From contig RDDY01000137.1 in NCBI GenBank assembly GCA_003852805.1, positions 1-6,702 on the forward strand: a DNA stretch of 6,702 nt, given 5' to 3'. The notes beneath the pieces were generated by a model. That model was given only the letters and a program-made list of their open reading frames with translations, searched no databases and was not told the DNA's origin. A program made the position numbers and the translations under genes. The stretch's first letter is position 1, and every line of letters starts with the position of its first letter. This DNA is from Chryseobacterium sp. (GTDB lineage: Bacteria; Bacteroidota; Bacteroidia; Flavobacteriales; Weeksellaceae). Positions 1 to 5,552 of this stretch are shown one piece after another.

Positions 1-341
1 ACCGCGTGTCTTACAGAAGAGCGGTAAGAATGGCGATGGCTTCTACCATGCGTATGGGTGCCGAAGGAATCAAAGTAATGATCTCCGGCCGTCTGAACGG
101 TGCAGAGATGGCACGTAGCGAGTCTTTCAAAGAAGGACGCATTCCGTTGTCTACCTTCCGTGCAGACATCGACTACCATTTGGCAGAGGCACACACCAGC
201 TACGGCCGTCTGGGCGTGAAAGTGTGGATCATGAAAGGCGAAGTTTACGGTAAAAGAGAACTTTCTGCGCTGGTTGGAAACCAAAAGAACAACCGCCAAG
301 GCGGTGGCGAGAGAAGAAGACCTTCCCGCGACAGAAAATAA
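1..341 (+). CDS. rpsC: 30S ribosomal protein uS3 (S3), 3' part only
   Basis: This is the C-terminal part of ribosomal protein uS3, cut by the left edge; the reading frame enters at base 3 and 112 residues are visible, roughly half of a usual uS3. uS3 sits in the head of the small subunit at the mRNA entry channel and contributes to mRNA unwinding. The visible part is the conserved C-terminal domain: [10 protein letters not shown], then [20 protein letters not shown], then [14 protein letters not shown], and [17 protein letters not shown]. The protein ends in a basic, Gly/Arg/Asn-rich tail (about the last 25 residues), a region that varies among species. It is followed by rplP as in the standard S10 operon, but across an unusually long 109-base gap. 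No frameshift is seen. The identification is secure; the N-terminal KH domain lies outside the window. Confidence 0.97.
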   Translation, partial: RVSYRRAVRMAMASTMRMGAEGIKVMISGRLNGAEMARSESFKEGRIPLSTFRADIDYHLAEAHTSYGRLGVKVWIMKGEVYGKRELSALVGNQKNNRQGGGERRRPSRDRK

Positions 342-351
342 TTAATTAGGC

Positions 352-442
352 GTTAGAGGATAGTAATTAGAAATTGGATCTTCCGTTACAAGAACTGAAT
401 TTAATTTTTCCGTCTAACATCTTACATCTAACATCTAATAAC
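352..442. repeat. degenerate heptamer repeats in inverted arms (REP-like element)
   Basis: The gap between rpsC and rplP holds two runs of a degenerate 7-base unit in opposite orientation. The left run is GTTAGAG, GATAGTA, ATTAGAA, ATTGGAT (352-379). The right run is TAACATC, TTACATC, TAACATC, TAATAAC (415-442). Read as an inverted repeat, bases 353-378 match the complement of 413-438 at 17 of 26 positions, enclosing a 34-base loop. A short direct repeat, TTCCGT, sits at 381-386 and 408-413. No ORF of note, no TAnnTTTG promoter and no U-tract terminator are visible here. I infer a dispersed intergenic repeat of the kind common in flavobacterial genomes; copy number elsewhere cannot be seen from this window. 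Confidence 0.6.
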
Positions 443-450
443 AACTAATT

Positions 451-873
451 ATGTTACAACCAAGAAGAACGAAATTCCGCCGCGTTCAGAAGATGAAAAT
501 GAAGGGCGATGCCCACAGAGGTCATCAGCTGGCGTACGGAACATTCGGTATCAAAGCCGTAGATGGTGCTTGGATCACAGCAAGACAGATTGAGGCTGCG
601 CGTATTGCCGCCACAAGATATATGAAAAGAGAGGGTCAACTTTGGATCAAGATCTTCCCGGACAAACCTATCACCAAGAAACCAGCGGAAGTACGTATGG
701 GTAAAGGTAAAGGTGCGGTAGAATACTGGGTAGCTCCCGTCAAGCCGGGCAGAATCATGTTCGAAGTAGGCGGCGTGCCTTACGACGTAGCCAAAGAAGC
801 TTTGCGTTTGGCTGCACAGAAACTGCCGATCCGTACCAAGTTTGTAGTGGCTAATGATTTCGTTCAACCTTAA
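451..873 (+). CDS. rplP: 50S ribosomal protein uL16 (L16)
   Basis: uL16 is a large-subunit protein near the A site and the 5S rRNA/central protuberance, needed late in 50S assembly and for tRNA accommodation. The 140 residues are close to the family length (about 136-144). The start [11 protein letters not shown] is the family's standard N-terminus and fixes the ATG. Further signatures are [17 protein letters not shown] (44-60), the stretch [11 protein letters not shown] (68-78), [13 protein letters not shown] (81-93) and [11 protein letters not shown] (about 99-109). Arg82 in VRMGKGKG lines up with E. coli Arg81, which a hydroxylase modifies there; whether that happens here is unknown. The start has no Shine-Dalgarno site and lies 8 bases after the repeat element. 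rpmC follows after 15 bases. Confidence 0.98.
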   Translation: MLQPRRTKFRRVQKMKMKGDAHRGHQLAYGTFGIKAVDGAWITARQIEAARIAATRYMKREGQLWIKIFPDKPITKKPAEVRMGKGKGAVEYWVAPVKPGRIMFEVGGVPYDVAKEALRLAAQKLPIRTKFVVANDFVQP

Positions 874-888
874 TTTTCCTGAAGAATC

Positions 889-1074
889 ATGAAAAAAGCA
901 GACATCAAAAATCTGAGCGCAGAAGAACTGAAAACTCAACTGGCTGAAGCTCAGGCCAACTACAATAAAATGAGACTGGCGCACAAGATCAGCCCGATAG
1001 AAAATCCGATCCGGATTCGTGATCTGAGAAAGACCATCGCCAGACTGAATACCGAACTCACTAACAAACAATAA
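889..1074 (+). CDS. rpmC: 50S ribosomal protein uL29 (L29)
   Basis: uL29 is a small two-helix, coiled-coil-like protein at the peptide exit tunnel mouth, next to uL23, where it helps form the docking site for factors acting on nascent chains such as SRP and trigger factor. The 61 residues match the family length. Visible signatures are the N-terminal KKADIKNLSAEELKTQLAEA helix and the second helix with NPIRIRDLRKTIARLNTEL, the usual uL29 pattern of an Arg-rich helix ending the protein. It starts at ATG, 15 bases after rplP and with no Shine-Dalgarno site (upstream GAAGAATC), and rpsQ follows after 12 bases. Position between rplP and rpsQ is the standard S10 operon order. Identification is secure. 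Confidence 0.97.
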   Translation: MKKADIKNLSAEELKTQLAEAQANYNKMRLAHKISPIENPIRIRDLRKTIARLNTELTNKQ

Positions 1075-1086
1075 TTTCATTTTACC

Positions 1087-1341
1087 ATGGAAAGAAATTT
1101 AAGAAAAGAGCGTATCGGCGTGGTTTCCAGCAATAAAATGGAAAAGACCATTGTTGTTAGCGAAACGGCCAGAATGAAGCACCCACTCTACGGTAAATTC
1201 GTTTTGAAGACGAAGAAATATACCGCTCATGACGAGAACAACGAGTGCAACGAAGGCGATACCGTTCTTATCCAAGAGACGCGTCCTTTGAGCAAGAACA
1301 AGAGATGGAGATTAGTACGAATCATTGAAAGAGCTAAGTAA
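1087..1341 (+). CDS. rpsQ: 30S ribosomal protein uS17 (S17)
   Basis: uS17 is a primary binding protein of the small subunit that contacts the 5' and central domains of 16S rRNA and acts early in 30S assembly. The 84 residues form the expected OB-fold: [19 protein letters not shown] (6-24), then KHPLYGKFV (31-39), the [20 protein letters not shown] segment (43-62) and the family motif [16 protein letters not shown] (64-79). The ATG is preceded by TTTCATTTTACC, without a Shine-Dalgarno site. The stop codon TAA shares its last base with the ATG of rplN, so the two genes overlap by one base (TAATG). In E. coli rpsQ is the last gene of the S10 operon; here it is joined directly to the spc genes. 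Confidence 0.98.
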   Translation: MERNLRKERIGVVSSNKMEKTIVVSETARMKHPLYGKFVLKTKKYTAHDENNECNEGDTVLIQETRPLSKNKRWRLVRIIERAK

Positions 1342-1709
1342 TGTTACAGACAGAATCAAGACTAAAAGTTGCAGATAACACAGGCGCCAAAGAGGTGCTG
1401 GTGATCAGAGTTCTGGGCGGTACCAGAAGAAGATATGCTTCTGTAGGTGATAAGATCGTAGTGACCATCAAAGATTCTACACCTCAAGGCAACGCCAAGA
1501 AAGGCCAGGTATCCAAAGCGGTTGTTGTGCGCACTAAGAAAGCGGTTCGCCGTAAAGACGGTTCTTACATCAGCTTTGACGATAACGCCTGCGTACTGCT
1601 GAATGCAGCAGGAGAGATGAGAGGCACACGCGTTTTCGGTCCTGTGGCCAGAGAACTGCGTGACAAAGAATACATGAAGATCATTTCACTCGCTCCCGAG
1701 GTGCTTTAA
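1341..1709 (+). CDS. rplN: 50S ribosomal protein uL14 (L14)
   Basis: uL14 is a core large-subunit protein at the subunit interface, forming bridges with the 30S subunit; in many bacteria it is also where the silencing factor RsfS binds. The 122 residues equal the usual length. Signatures are the N-terminal [19 protein letters not shown], the [22 protein letters not shown] segment (24-45), [14 protein letters not shown] (54-67), and the C-terminal [14 protein letters not shown] (94-107). The start overlaps the rpsQ stop by one base, so translation is probably coupled; the MLQ start is the family norm and supports this ATG. rplX follows after 16 bases. Nothing is missing or altered. Confidence 0.98.
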   Translation: MLQTESRLKVADNTGAKEVLVIRVLGGTRRRYASVGDKIVVTIKDSTPQGNAKKGQVSKAVVVRTKKAVRRKDGSYISFDDNACVLLNAAGEMRGTRVFGPVARELRDKEYMKIISLAPEVL

Positions 1710-1725
1710 TTTAAAACTGAAAGAA

Positions 1726-2055
1726 ATGTCGAAATTAAAAATCAAGAGAGGAGATAACGTAATCATCACTACCGGTAACAAGAACATCAAGGGCAAAACC
1801 GGTGAGGTGATTGAGGTGATCAAGAAAGAAGGAAAAGATGCACGCGTGGTTGTTGCCGGCCTGAACATCGTAAAGAGACACACCAAGCCATCTGCAAGCA
1901 ATCCGCAAGGAGGCATCGTAGAGAAAGAAGCGTCTATCCATATTTCCAATGTAGCGCTGATCGACCCGAAATCAGGTAAGCCGACAAAAGCCGGTTACAA
2001 GATGGACGGCGATAAGAAAGTAAGAATCGCTAAGAAATCCGGTGAAACTTTATAA
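1726..2055 (+). CDS. rplX: 50S ribosomal protein uL24 (L24)
   Basis: uL24 is one of the two proteins that start 50S assembly, binding the 5' end region of 23S rRNA, and it lies near the exit tunnel. The 109 residues fit the family (about 100-115). A KOW motif is visible at roughly residues 3-30 (KIKRGDNVIITTGNKNIKGKTGEVIEV), followed by GLNIVKRHTKPS, PQGGIVEKEASIHISNVAL and the basic C-terminus. The ATG at 1726 follows an A-rich spacer (CTGAAAGAA) with no Shine-Dalgarno site. In E. coli the spc autoregulator S8 binds mRNA near the rplX-rplE junction; the 12-base junction here shows no obvious equivalent hairpin by eye. Confidence 0.98.
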   Translation: MSKLKIKRGDNVIITTGNKNIKGKTGEVIEVIKKEGKDARVVVAGLNIVKRHTKPSASNPQGGIVEKEASIHISNVALIDPKSGKPTKAGYKMDGDKKVRIAKKSGETL

Positions 2056-2067
2056 TACAGAAGAAAA

Positions 2068-2619
2068 ATGGAATATATAGCAAGACCGAAGAAACAGTAT
2101 AAAGAAAGCATCGTCCCTGCGATGATGGAAGAATTCGGGTACAAATCTGTAATGCAGGTGCCGCGTCTGGAGAAAATCGTGGTCAGCCAAGGTTTGGGCG
2201 CTGCAACAGCCGACAAGAAAATTGTTGACTACGCAGTAGAAGAACTTACGCTTATCACCGGCCAAAAAGCCGTGGGAACCGTGTCCAAAAAAGACGAAGC
2301 CGGATTCAAACTGAGAAAAGGTATGCCGGTAGGCGCACGCGTAACTTTGCGCGGTGACAAAATGTATGAGTTCTTGGACAGATTGACTTCTGCCGCTCTG
2401 CCCCGCATCCGTGATTTCAACGGGATCAAGCCTGATGGTTTTGACGGCCGCGGAAACTATAACCTGGGTATCACAGAACAGATCATCTTCCCTGAAATCG
2501 CTATCGACAAAGTGAAGAAAATCCAAGGCATGGATATCACTTTTGTAACAAGCGCTAACACAGACAAAGAAGCCAAAGCTCTTTTGACACACTTTGGTTT
2601 ACCTTTTAAAAAGAACTAA
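2068..2619 (+). CDS. rplE: 50S ribosomal protein uL5 (L5)
   Basis: uL5 binds 5S rRNA together with uL18 in the central protuberance of the 50S subunit and contacts uS13 and the P-site tRNA. The 183 residues are close to the family's usual 178-187. Signatures are [15 protein letters not shown] (32-46), the stretch [25 protein letters not shown] (about 68-92) with [16 protein letters not shown] after it, [30 protein letters not shown] (about 116-145) and [10 protein letters not shown] near the end. The ATG follows ATACAGAAGAAAA, A-rich without a proper Shine-Dalgarno site. rpsN begins only 3 bases after the stop, so the two are probably translationally coupled. Confidence 0.98.
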   Translation: MEYIARPKKQYKESIVPAMMEEFGYKSVMQVPRLEKIVVSQGLGAATADKKIVDYAVEELTLITGQKAVGTVSKKDEAGFKLRKGMPVGARVTLRGDKMYEFLDRLTSAALPRIRDFNGIKPDGFDGRGNYNLGITEQIIFPEIAIDKVKKIQGMDITFVTSANTDKEAKALLTHFGLPFKKN

Positions 2620-2622
2620 GAG

Positions 2623-2892
2623 ATGGCTAAAGAATCAATGAAAGCGCGCGAGCGCAAAAGAGAAGCTACCGTAGCGAAATATGCAGAGAAGAGAAAAGCT
2701 CTGAAAGAAGCAGGAGACTACGAGGCACTGCAAAAGTTGCCACGCAACGCATCCCCTGTAAGACTGCATAACCGTTGCAAGATCACAGGCCGCCCCAGAG
2801 GTTACATGAGAACCTTCGGCCTGTCCAGAGTAACCTTCCGCGAAATGGCCAACCAAGGTCTGATCCCGGGGGTGAAGAAAGCAAGTTGGTAA
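2623..2892 (+). CDS. rpsN: 30S ribosomal protein uS14 (S14), zinc-free form
   Basis: uS14 is a small-subunit head protein assembled late, next to uS3 and uS10. Here it has 89 residues and only one cysteine (Cys52), so it is the long, zinc-free form, not the short form of about 61 residues with four zinc-binding cysteines. Signatures are the basic N-terminal helix [14 protein letters not shown], the linker [43 protein letters not shown] (about 35-77) and the conserved end [11 protein letters not shown]. The wording is close to flavobacterial uS14 as I remember it. It starts 3 bases after rplE and ends the first tight gene run; a 135-base gap with a predicted promoter separates it from rpsH. 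Confidence 0.98.
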   Translation: MAKESMKARERKREATVAKYAEKRKALKEAGDYEALQKLPRNASPVRLHNRCKITGRPRGYMRTFGLSRVTFREMANQGLIPGVKKASW

Positions 2893-2934
2893 CAATTTAT
2901 CTAAATCAAGATAATCAAGTTGGAAAGCAAGCAG

Positions 2935-2972
2935 AGATAAGAGATATTGTTTTTGTAATATTTCTCTTATCT
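2935..2972. repeat. AT-rich inverted repeat overlapping the rpsH promoter
   Basis: AGATAAGAGA (2935-2944) is the exact reverse complement of TCTCTTATCT (2963-2972). After a two-base bulge (2961-2962) the stem continues with TATT (2945-2948) against AATA (2957-2960), leaving an 8-base loop (GTTTTTGT). The right arm contains the first bases of the predicted -7 box and the left arm ends in the -33 TTG. As RNA from upstream read-through it would fold into a weak, A/U-rich hairpin followed by UUGCACCUUUCUUUU, only a poor terminator. As DNA it could be an operator. The symmetry is certain; the role is inference. Confidence 0.7.
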
Positions 2973-2976
2973 TTGC
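2947..2976 (+). promoter_or_regulatory. predicted Bacteroidota-type promoter for rpsH-secY
   Basis: TTG at 2947-2949 is followed, after 18 bases, by TATCTTTGC at 2968-2976. This matches the known Bacteroidota housekeeping promoter pattern (TTG or TTTG near -33 and TAnnTTTG near -7, with 17-23 bases between TTG and the -7 box in flavobacteria). Transcription would start roughly at 2980-2985, giving a leader of about 45 bases before the rpsH ATG. Its location in the only long gap after rpsN fits an internal promoter for rpsH through secY and beyond. TTTG at 2952-2955 is a second upstream candidate but leaves only 12 bases of spacing. No experimental start site is known to me. Confidence 0.75.
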
Positions 2977-2993
2977 ACCTTTCTTTTCAAAAC

Positions 2994-3009
2994 TGGTTAT
3001 CATCAACCA
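2994..3009 (+). other. short hairpin in the rpsH leader
   Basis: TGGTT (2994-2998) can pair with AACCA (3005-3009) across a six-base loop (ATCATC), inside the short leader that the predicted promoter would make. It lies 18 bases before the rpsH start. The rest of the leader is A/C-rich and unstructured (AATAACAACAAACCAAGAA), typical of Bacteroidota starts without a Shine-Dalgarno site. A five-pair stem is weak and could be chance. Confidence 0.3.
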
Positions 3010-3027
3010 ATAACAACAAACCAAGAA

Positions 3028-3426
3028 ATGGTAACAGATCCAATTTCAGATTTCCTGACAAGAGTAAGGAACGCACAAAGCGCAGGCCACAAAGTGGTGG
3101 AAATTCCTGCATCTAAAATCAAAAAGGAGATTACTAAGATCTTGTTCGACCAAGGCTATATCCTCAACTACAAGTTCGAGGAAAAACCTGTTCAGGACAG
3201 TATCAAAATCGCTTTGAAGTATGACAAGCAAACCAACAAGCCCGCTATCAAGTCTATCCAGCGCGCTTCTCGCCCGGGTCTGCGTCAGTACAAAGGTTCG
3301 GCAGAACTGCCGCGAGTACTGAACGGATTGGGCATTGCCATCGTCTCCACTTCCCGCGGTGTAATGACCGACAAAAAAGCCAGACAAGAAGGCGTTGGCG
3401 GCGAGGTAATCTGCTACGTATATTAA
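3028..3426 (+). CDS. rpsH: 30S ribosomal protein uS8 (S8)
   Basis: uS8 binds the central domain of 16S rRNA (helix 21) and organises the platform during 30S assembly; in E. coli it also represses spc operon translation by binding the mRNA. The 132 residues are the usual length. Signatures are the N-terminal MVTDPISDFLTRVRNA, EIPASKIKKEITKILFDQGYI (25-45), RASRPGLRQYKG (about 80-91) and the C-terminal GVMTDKKARQEGVGGEVICYVY, the standard STSxGVMTDxxAR...GGExxCYVY ending. The start at 3028 lies at the end of an A-rich leader (AACCAAGAA). It is the first gene after the predicted internal promoter, so uS8 would lead this transcription unit. Whether it regulates its own leader is unknown. Confidence 0.98.
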   Translation: MVTDPISDFLTRVRNAQSAGHKVVEIPASKIKKEITKILFDQGYILNYKFEEKPVQDSIKIALKYDKQTNKPAIKSIQRASRPGLRQYKGSAELPRVLNGLGIAIVSTSRGVMTDKKARQEGVGGEVICYVY

Positions 3427-3444
3427 TATTTAATTCAAAGGAAA

Positions 3445-3990
3445 ATGTCAAGAATTGGTAAATCAATTATAGAGATTCCTGCGGGAGTGACAGTTACCGA
3501 GAAAGACGGCACCGTAACGGTGAAAGGTCCGAAAGGCGAACTGACGCAAGAGATCGGCGGCGGTATTACGCTGAACCAAAACGACGGTGTTCTGACACTG
3601 GAGCGCCCGTCTGACTCTAAGCAGCACAGATCACTGCACGGATTGTACAGATCTTTGATCAACAATATGGTGGTAGGCACCACAGAAGGCTTCACCAAGA
3701 AGCTGGAGCTGGTAGGTGTAGGTTACAGAGCCGCACACCAAGGTCAGAAGCTGGAGCTTGCTCTGGGCTTCTCTCACGGTATCGTGGTAGAAGTACCGAA
3801 AGAAGTAACCGTAGATACTCTGACAGAGAAAGGTAAGAACCCTATCATTACGCTGTCTTCTTATGATAAGCAACTTCTCGGTATGGTAGCCGCGAAGATA
3901 CGTTCATTCAGAAAACCTGAGCCGTACAAAGGAAAAGGTGTGAGATTCGTGGGCGAAGATGTGAGAAGAAAAGCCGGTAAATCTGCTTAA
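3445..3990 (+). CDS. rplF: 50S ribosomal protein uL6 (L6)
   Basis: uL6 lies at the base of the L7/L12 stalk near the sarcin-ricin loop, supporting the site where translation factors act. The 181 residues fit the family (about 176-182), with two repeated domains. The first shows [18 protein letters not shown] and [11 protein letters not shown] (1-35); the second shows [25 protein letters not shown] (about 87-111) and the C-terminal signature [28 protein letters not shown] (154-181). AGGA occurs just upstream (3439-3442) but only two bases from the ATG, too close for a normal Shine-Dalgarno site. The gap to rpsH is 18 bases and to rplR 11 bases. Confidence 0.98.
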   Translation: MSRIGKSIIEIPAGVTVTEKDGTVTVKGPKGELTQEIGGGITLNQNDGVLTLERPSDSKQHRSLHGLYRSLINNMVVGTTEGFTKKLELVGVGYRAAHQGQKLELALGFSHGIVVEVPKEVTVDTLTEKGKNPIITLSSYDKQLLGMVAAKIRSFRKPEPYKGKGVRFVGEDVRRKAGKSA

Positions 3991-4001
3991 AAATTAGGAA
4001 A

Positions 4002-4358
4002 ATGGCATTGACAAAAGTTCAAAAAAGAGACAGGATCAAAAGAAGAGTCAGAGGAAAGATTTCAGGCACTGCCGAGAAGCCGAGACTGTCTGTCTATAAA
4101 AGCAATAAAGAGATCTACGTGCAGATCGTAGATGATAACGAAGGGAAAACTCTGGTATCCGCTTCTTCTCGCGAGAAAGAAGTAGCCGGTGAAAAAGGAA
4201 CCAAAACAGAAATCTCTACTCTGGTAGGAAAGCGCATTGCCGAGAAAGCAAAAGCAGCCGGTATAGAGTCTGTGGTGTTTGACAGAAACGGATTTGTATA
4301 CCACGGTCGTATCAAAGCTTTGGCTGACGGTGCAAGAGAAGCCGGTTTGAAATTTTAA
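4002..4358 (+). CDS. rplR: 50S ribosomal protein uL18 (L18)
   Basis: uL18 binds 5S rRNA and, with uL5, attaches it to the 23S rRNA in the central protuberance. The 118 residues match the family length. Signatures are the basic N-terminus [40 protein letters not shown] (6-45), the middle [25 protein letters not shown] (about 74-98) and the closing [19 protein letters not shown], which is the typical uL18 end. The start context is TTAGGAAA-ATG; AGGA lies two bases from the ATG and is therefore probably incidental. Spacers are 11 bases on both sides. Complete and intact. Confidence 0.98.
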   Translation: MALTKVQKRDRIKRRVRGKISGTAEKPRLSVYKSNKEIYVQIVDDNEGKTLVSASSREKEVAGEKGTKTEISTLVGKRIAEKAKAAGIESVVFDRNGFVYHGRIKALADGAREAGLKF

Positions 4359-4369
4359 ATCAGAAACAA

Positions 4370-4891
4370 ATGTTAGGATTAGATAATATAGAAAAAGTAA
4401 AACCGGGAGGCTTGGAACTGGTTGACCGTCTGGTTGCCGTAAACAGAGTTACTAAGGTAACCAAAGGGGGCCGCGCATTCGGATTCTCGGCTATCGTTGT
4501 GGTAGGCGACGAGAACGGCGTTATCGGTTTCGGTTTGGGTAAATCCAAAGAAGTTGCCTCTGCTATTTCAAAAGCAGTGGAAGATGCAAAGAAAAATCTG
4601 GTACGCGTTCCTGTGGTTAACGGAACCATCCACCATCAGGTAACCGCTCGTTACGGCGGTGCAGACATCATGTTGCGTCCCGCTTCTCACGGTACAGGGG
4701 TTATCGCAGGAGGTACCGTTCGTATGGTAGTGGAATCTGCCGGTATCAAAGATATTCTGTCAAAATCCAAAGGTTCATCCAACCCGCACAACGTGGTAAA
4801 AGCTACGTTCAAGGCTCTGTTGGATATCAGAAGACCGGAAGAGGTGGCCAGAATGAGAGGTATTTCACTGAATAAAGTGTTTAACGGTTAA
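4370..4891 (+). CDS. rpsE: 30S ribosomal protein uS5 (S5)
   Basis: uS5 lies where the small subunit's head meets its body, beside the mRNA entry channel, and affects decoding accuracy. The 173 residues are within the family range (about 160-175). The N-terminal double-stranded-RNA-binding-like domain covers about residues 14-78 ([31 protein letters not shown] and [25 protein letters not shown]). The C-terminal domain shows the stretch from GTIHHQV through [19 protein letters not shown] (about 85-122) to [13 protein letters not shown]. The loop VTKGGR corresponds to the E. coli loop where spectinomycin-resistance changes are known; it reads as the ordinary form. Eleven-base spacer from rplR, 12 to rpmD. 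Confidence 0.98.
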   Translation: MLGLDNIEKVKPGGLELVDRLVAVNRVTKVTKGGRAFGFSAIVVVGDENGVIGFGLGKSKEVASAISKAVEDAKKNLVRVPVVNGTIHHQVTARYGGADIMLRPASHGTGVIAGGTVRMVVESAGIKDILSKSKGSSNPHNVVKATFKALLDIRRPEEVARMRGISLNKVFNG

Positions 4892-4903
4892 TATTTTTTG
4901 ATC

Positions 4904-5086
4904 ATGGCAACAATTACAGTAAAACAGGTCAGAAGCGCGATCGGCAGAACCAAAGATCAAAAGAGAACTTTGGAGGCGTTGGGTCTTCGCAAAATGAATC
5001 AGACCGTAGAGCATGAGGCTACGCCTGCTATCTTGGGCATGGTGAGAGCCGTAAGTCATTTGGTAGAAGTTACGGACAAAAAATAA
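4904..5086 (+). CDS. rpmD: 50S ribosomal protein uL30 (L30)
   Basis: uL30 is a small large-subunit protein on the 50S surface, dispensable in some bacteria. The protein has 60 residues with the family pattern: a beta strand ATITVKQVRSAIGRTKDQKRTLEALGLRKMNQTVEHEATPAILGMVRAVSHLVEV, where the IGRxxxQKxTLxALGLRKMNxxV segment is diagnostic. I choose the ATG at 4904 over the in-frame TTG at 4898, because MATITVKQ matches the family N-terminus and the TTG would leave 6 bases after rpsE with no initiation signal. The start context is ATATTTTTTGATC, AT-rich and without a Shine-Dalgarno site. rplO follows after 8 bases. Confidence 0.97.
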   Translation: MATITVKQVRSAIGRTKDQKRTLEALGLRKMNQTVEHEATPAILGMVRAVSHLVEVTDKK

Positions 5087-5094
5087 TTCTGAAA

Positions 5095-5544
5095 ATGAAG
5101 TTAAACAATATAAAGCCTGCCGGCGGCGCTACTCACAATTCCAAAAGACTGGGCAGAGGACAAGGCAGCGGTAAAGGCGGTACCTCCACAAAAGGTCACA
5201 AAGGACAAAAGTCCAGAGCCGGATATTCTCAGAAAATCGGTTTTGAAGGTGGGCAGATGCCACTTCAAAGAAGATTGCCTAAATTCGGTTTCAACAACGT
5301 AAACAGAAAAGAATACAGAGGCATCAACCTGGACACTATCCAGAATCTGATCGATACCAAAGGTATTGAAGGAGATATCACAAAAGAAGTGCTGGTATCC
5401 AATGGTCTTTCTTCCAAAAACGAAATGGTAAAAATCTTGGGCAGAGGCGAACTGAAATCCAACGTTTCAATTACCGCCGACAAGTTTACCAAATCTGCTG
5501 AAGAAGCGATCACAAAAGCCGGAGGCAAAGCCATCACTCTTTAA
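5095..5544 (+). CDS. rplO: 50S ribosomal protein uL15 (L15)
   Basis: uL15 is a late-assembly protein of the large subunit whose long, glycine-rich N-terminal extension threads into 23S rRNA. The 149 residues match the family (about 144-150). The extension is clear: MKLNNIKPAGGATHNSKRLGRGQGSGKGGTSTKGHKGQKSRAGY (1-44), followed by GFEGGQMPLQRRLPKFGF (50-67). The C-terminal globular domain shows VSNGLSSKNEMVKILGRGEL and the closing AEEAITKAGGKA. Its ATG lies 8 bases after rpmD in an A-rich context (TTCTGAAA), and secY begins 8 bases after its stop, the standard spc order. Intact. Confidence 0.98.
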   Translation: MKLNNIKPAGGATHNSKRLGRGQGSGKGGTSTKGHKGQKSRAGYSQKIGFEGGQMPLQRRLPKFGFNNVNRKEYRGINLDTIQNLIDTKGIEGDITKEVLVSNGLSSKNEMVKILGRGELKSNVSITADKFTKSAEEAITKAGGKAITL

Positions 5545-5552
5545 TTATTGCA

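Noticed and set aside
342..450. A promoter for rplP in the rpsC-rplP gap
   Set aside because: I find no TAnnTTTG box there; the AT-rich stretches around 400-409 (ATTTAATTTTT) lack the final TTTG.
454..1080. A 208-codon open frame on the - strand across rplP and rpmC
   Set aside because: It lies wholly antisense to two certain ribosomal protein genes, resembles no family I know, and has no promoter or initiation signal; it is a shadow of the biased codon use on the + strand.
2040..2080. An E. coli-like S8 binding site on the mRNA at the rplX-rplE junction
   Set aside because: The junction is only 12 bases, A-rich, and shows no hairpin like the known S8 target.
2050..2592. A 180-codon open frame on the - strand opposite rplE
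   Set aside because: It is the antisense shadow of rplE, cysteine- and phenylalanine-rich as expected from reverse reading of Lys/Glu-rich codons, with no family signature.
2935..2985. A strong intrinsic terminator after rpsN
   Set aside because: The stem is A/U-rich with a bulge and is followed by UUGCACCUUUCUUUU, not a clean U-tract, so I list it only as an inverted repeat with a possible weak terminator role.
2775..3116. A + strand open frame of 113 codons bridging the rpsN-rpsH gap
   Set aside because: It overlaps the end of rpsN and the start of rpsH out of frame and crosses the predicted promoter; its low-complexity, Asn/Arg/Pro-rich translation looks like no protein family.
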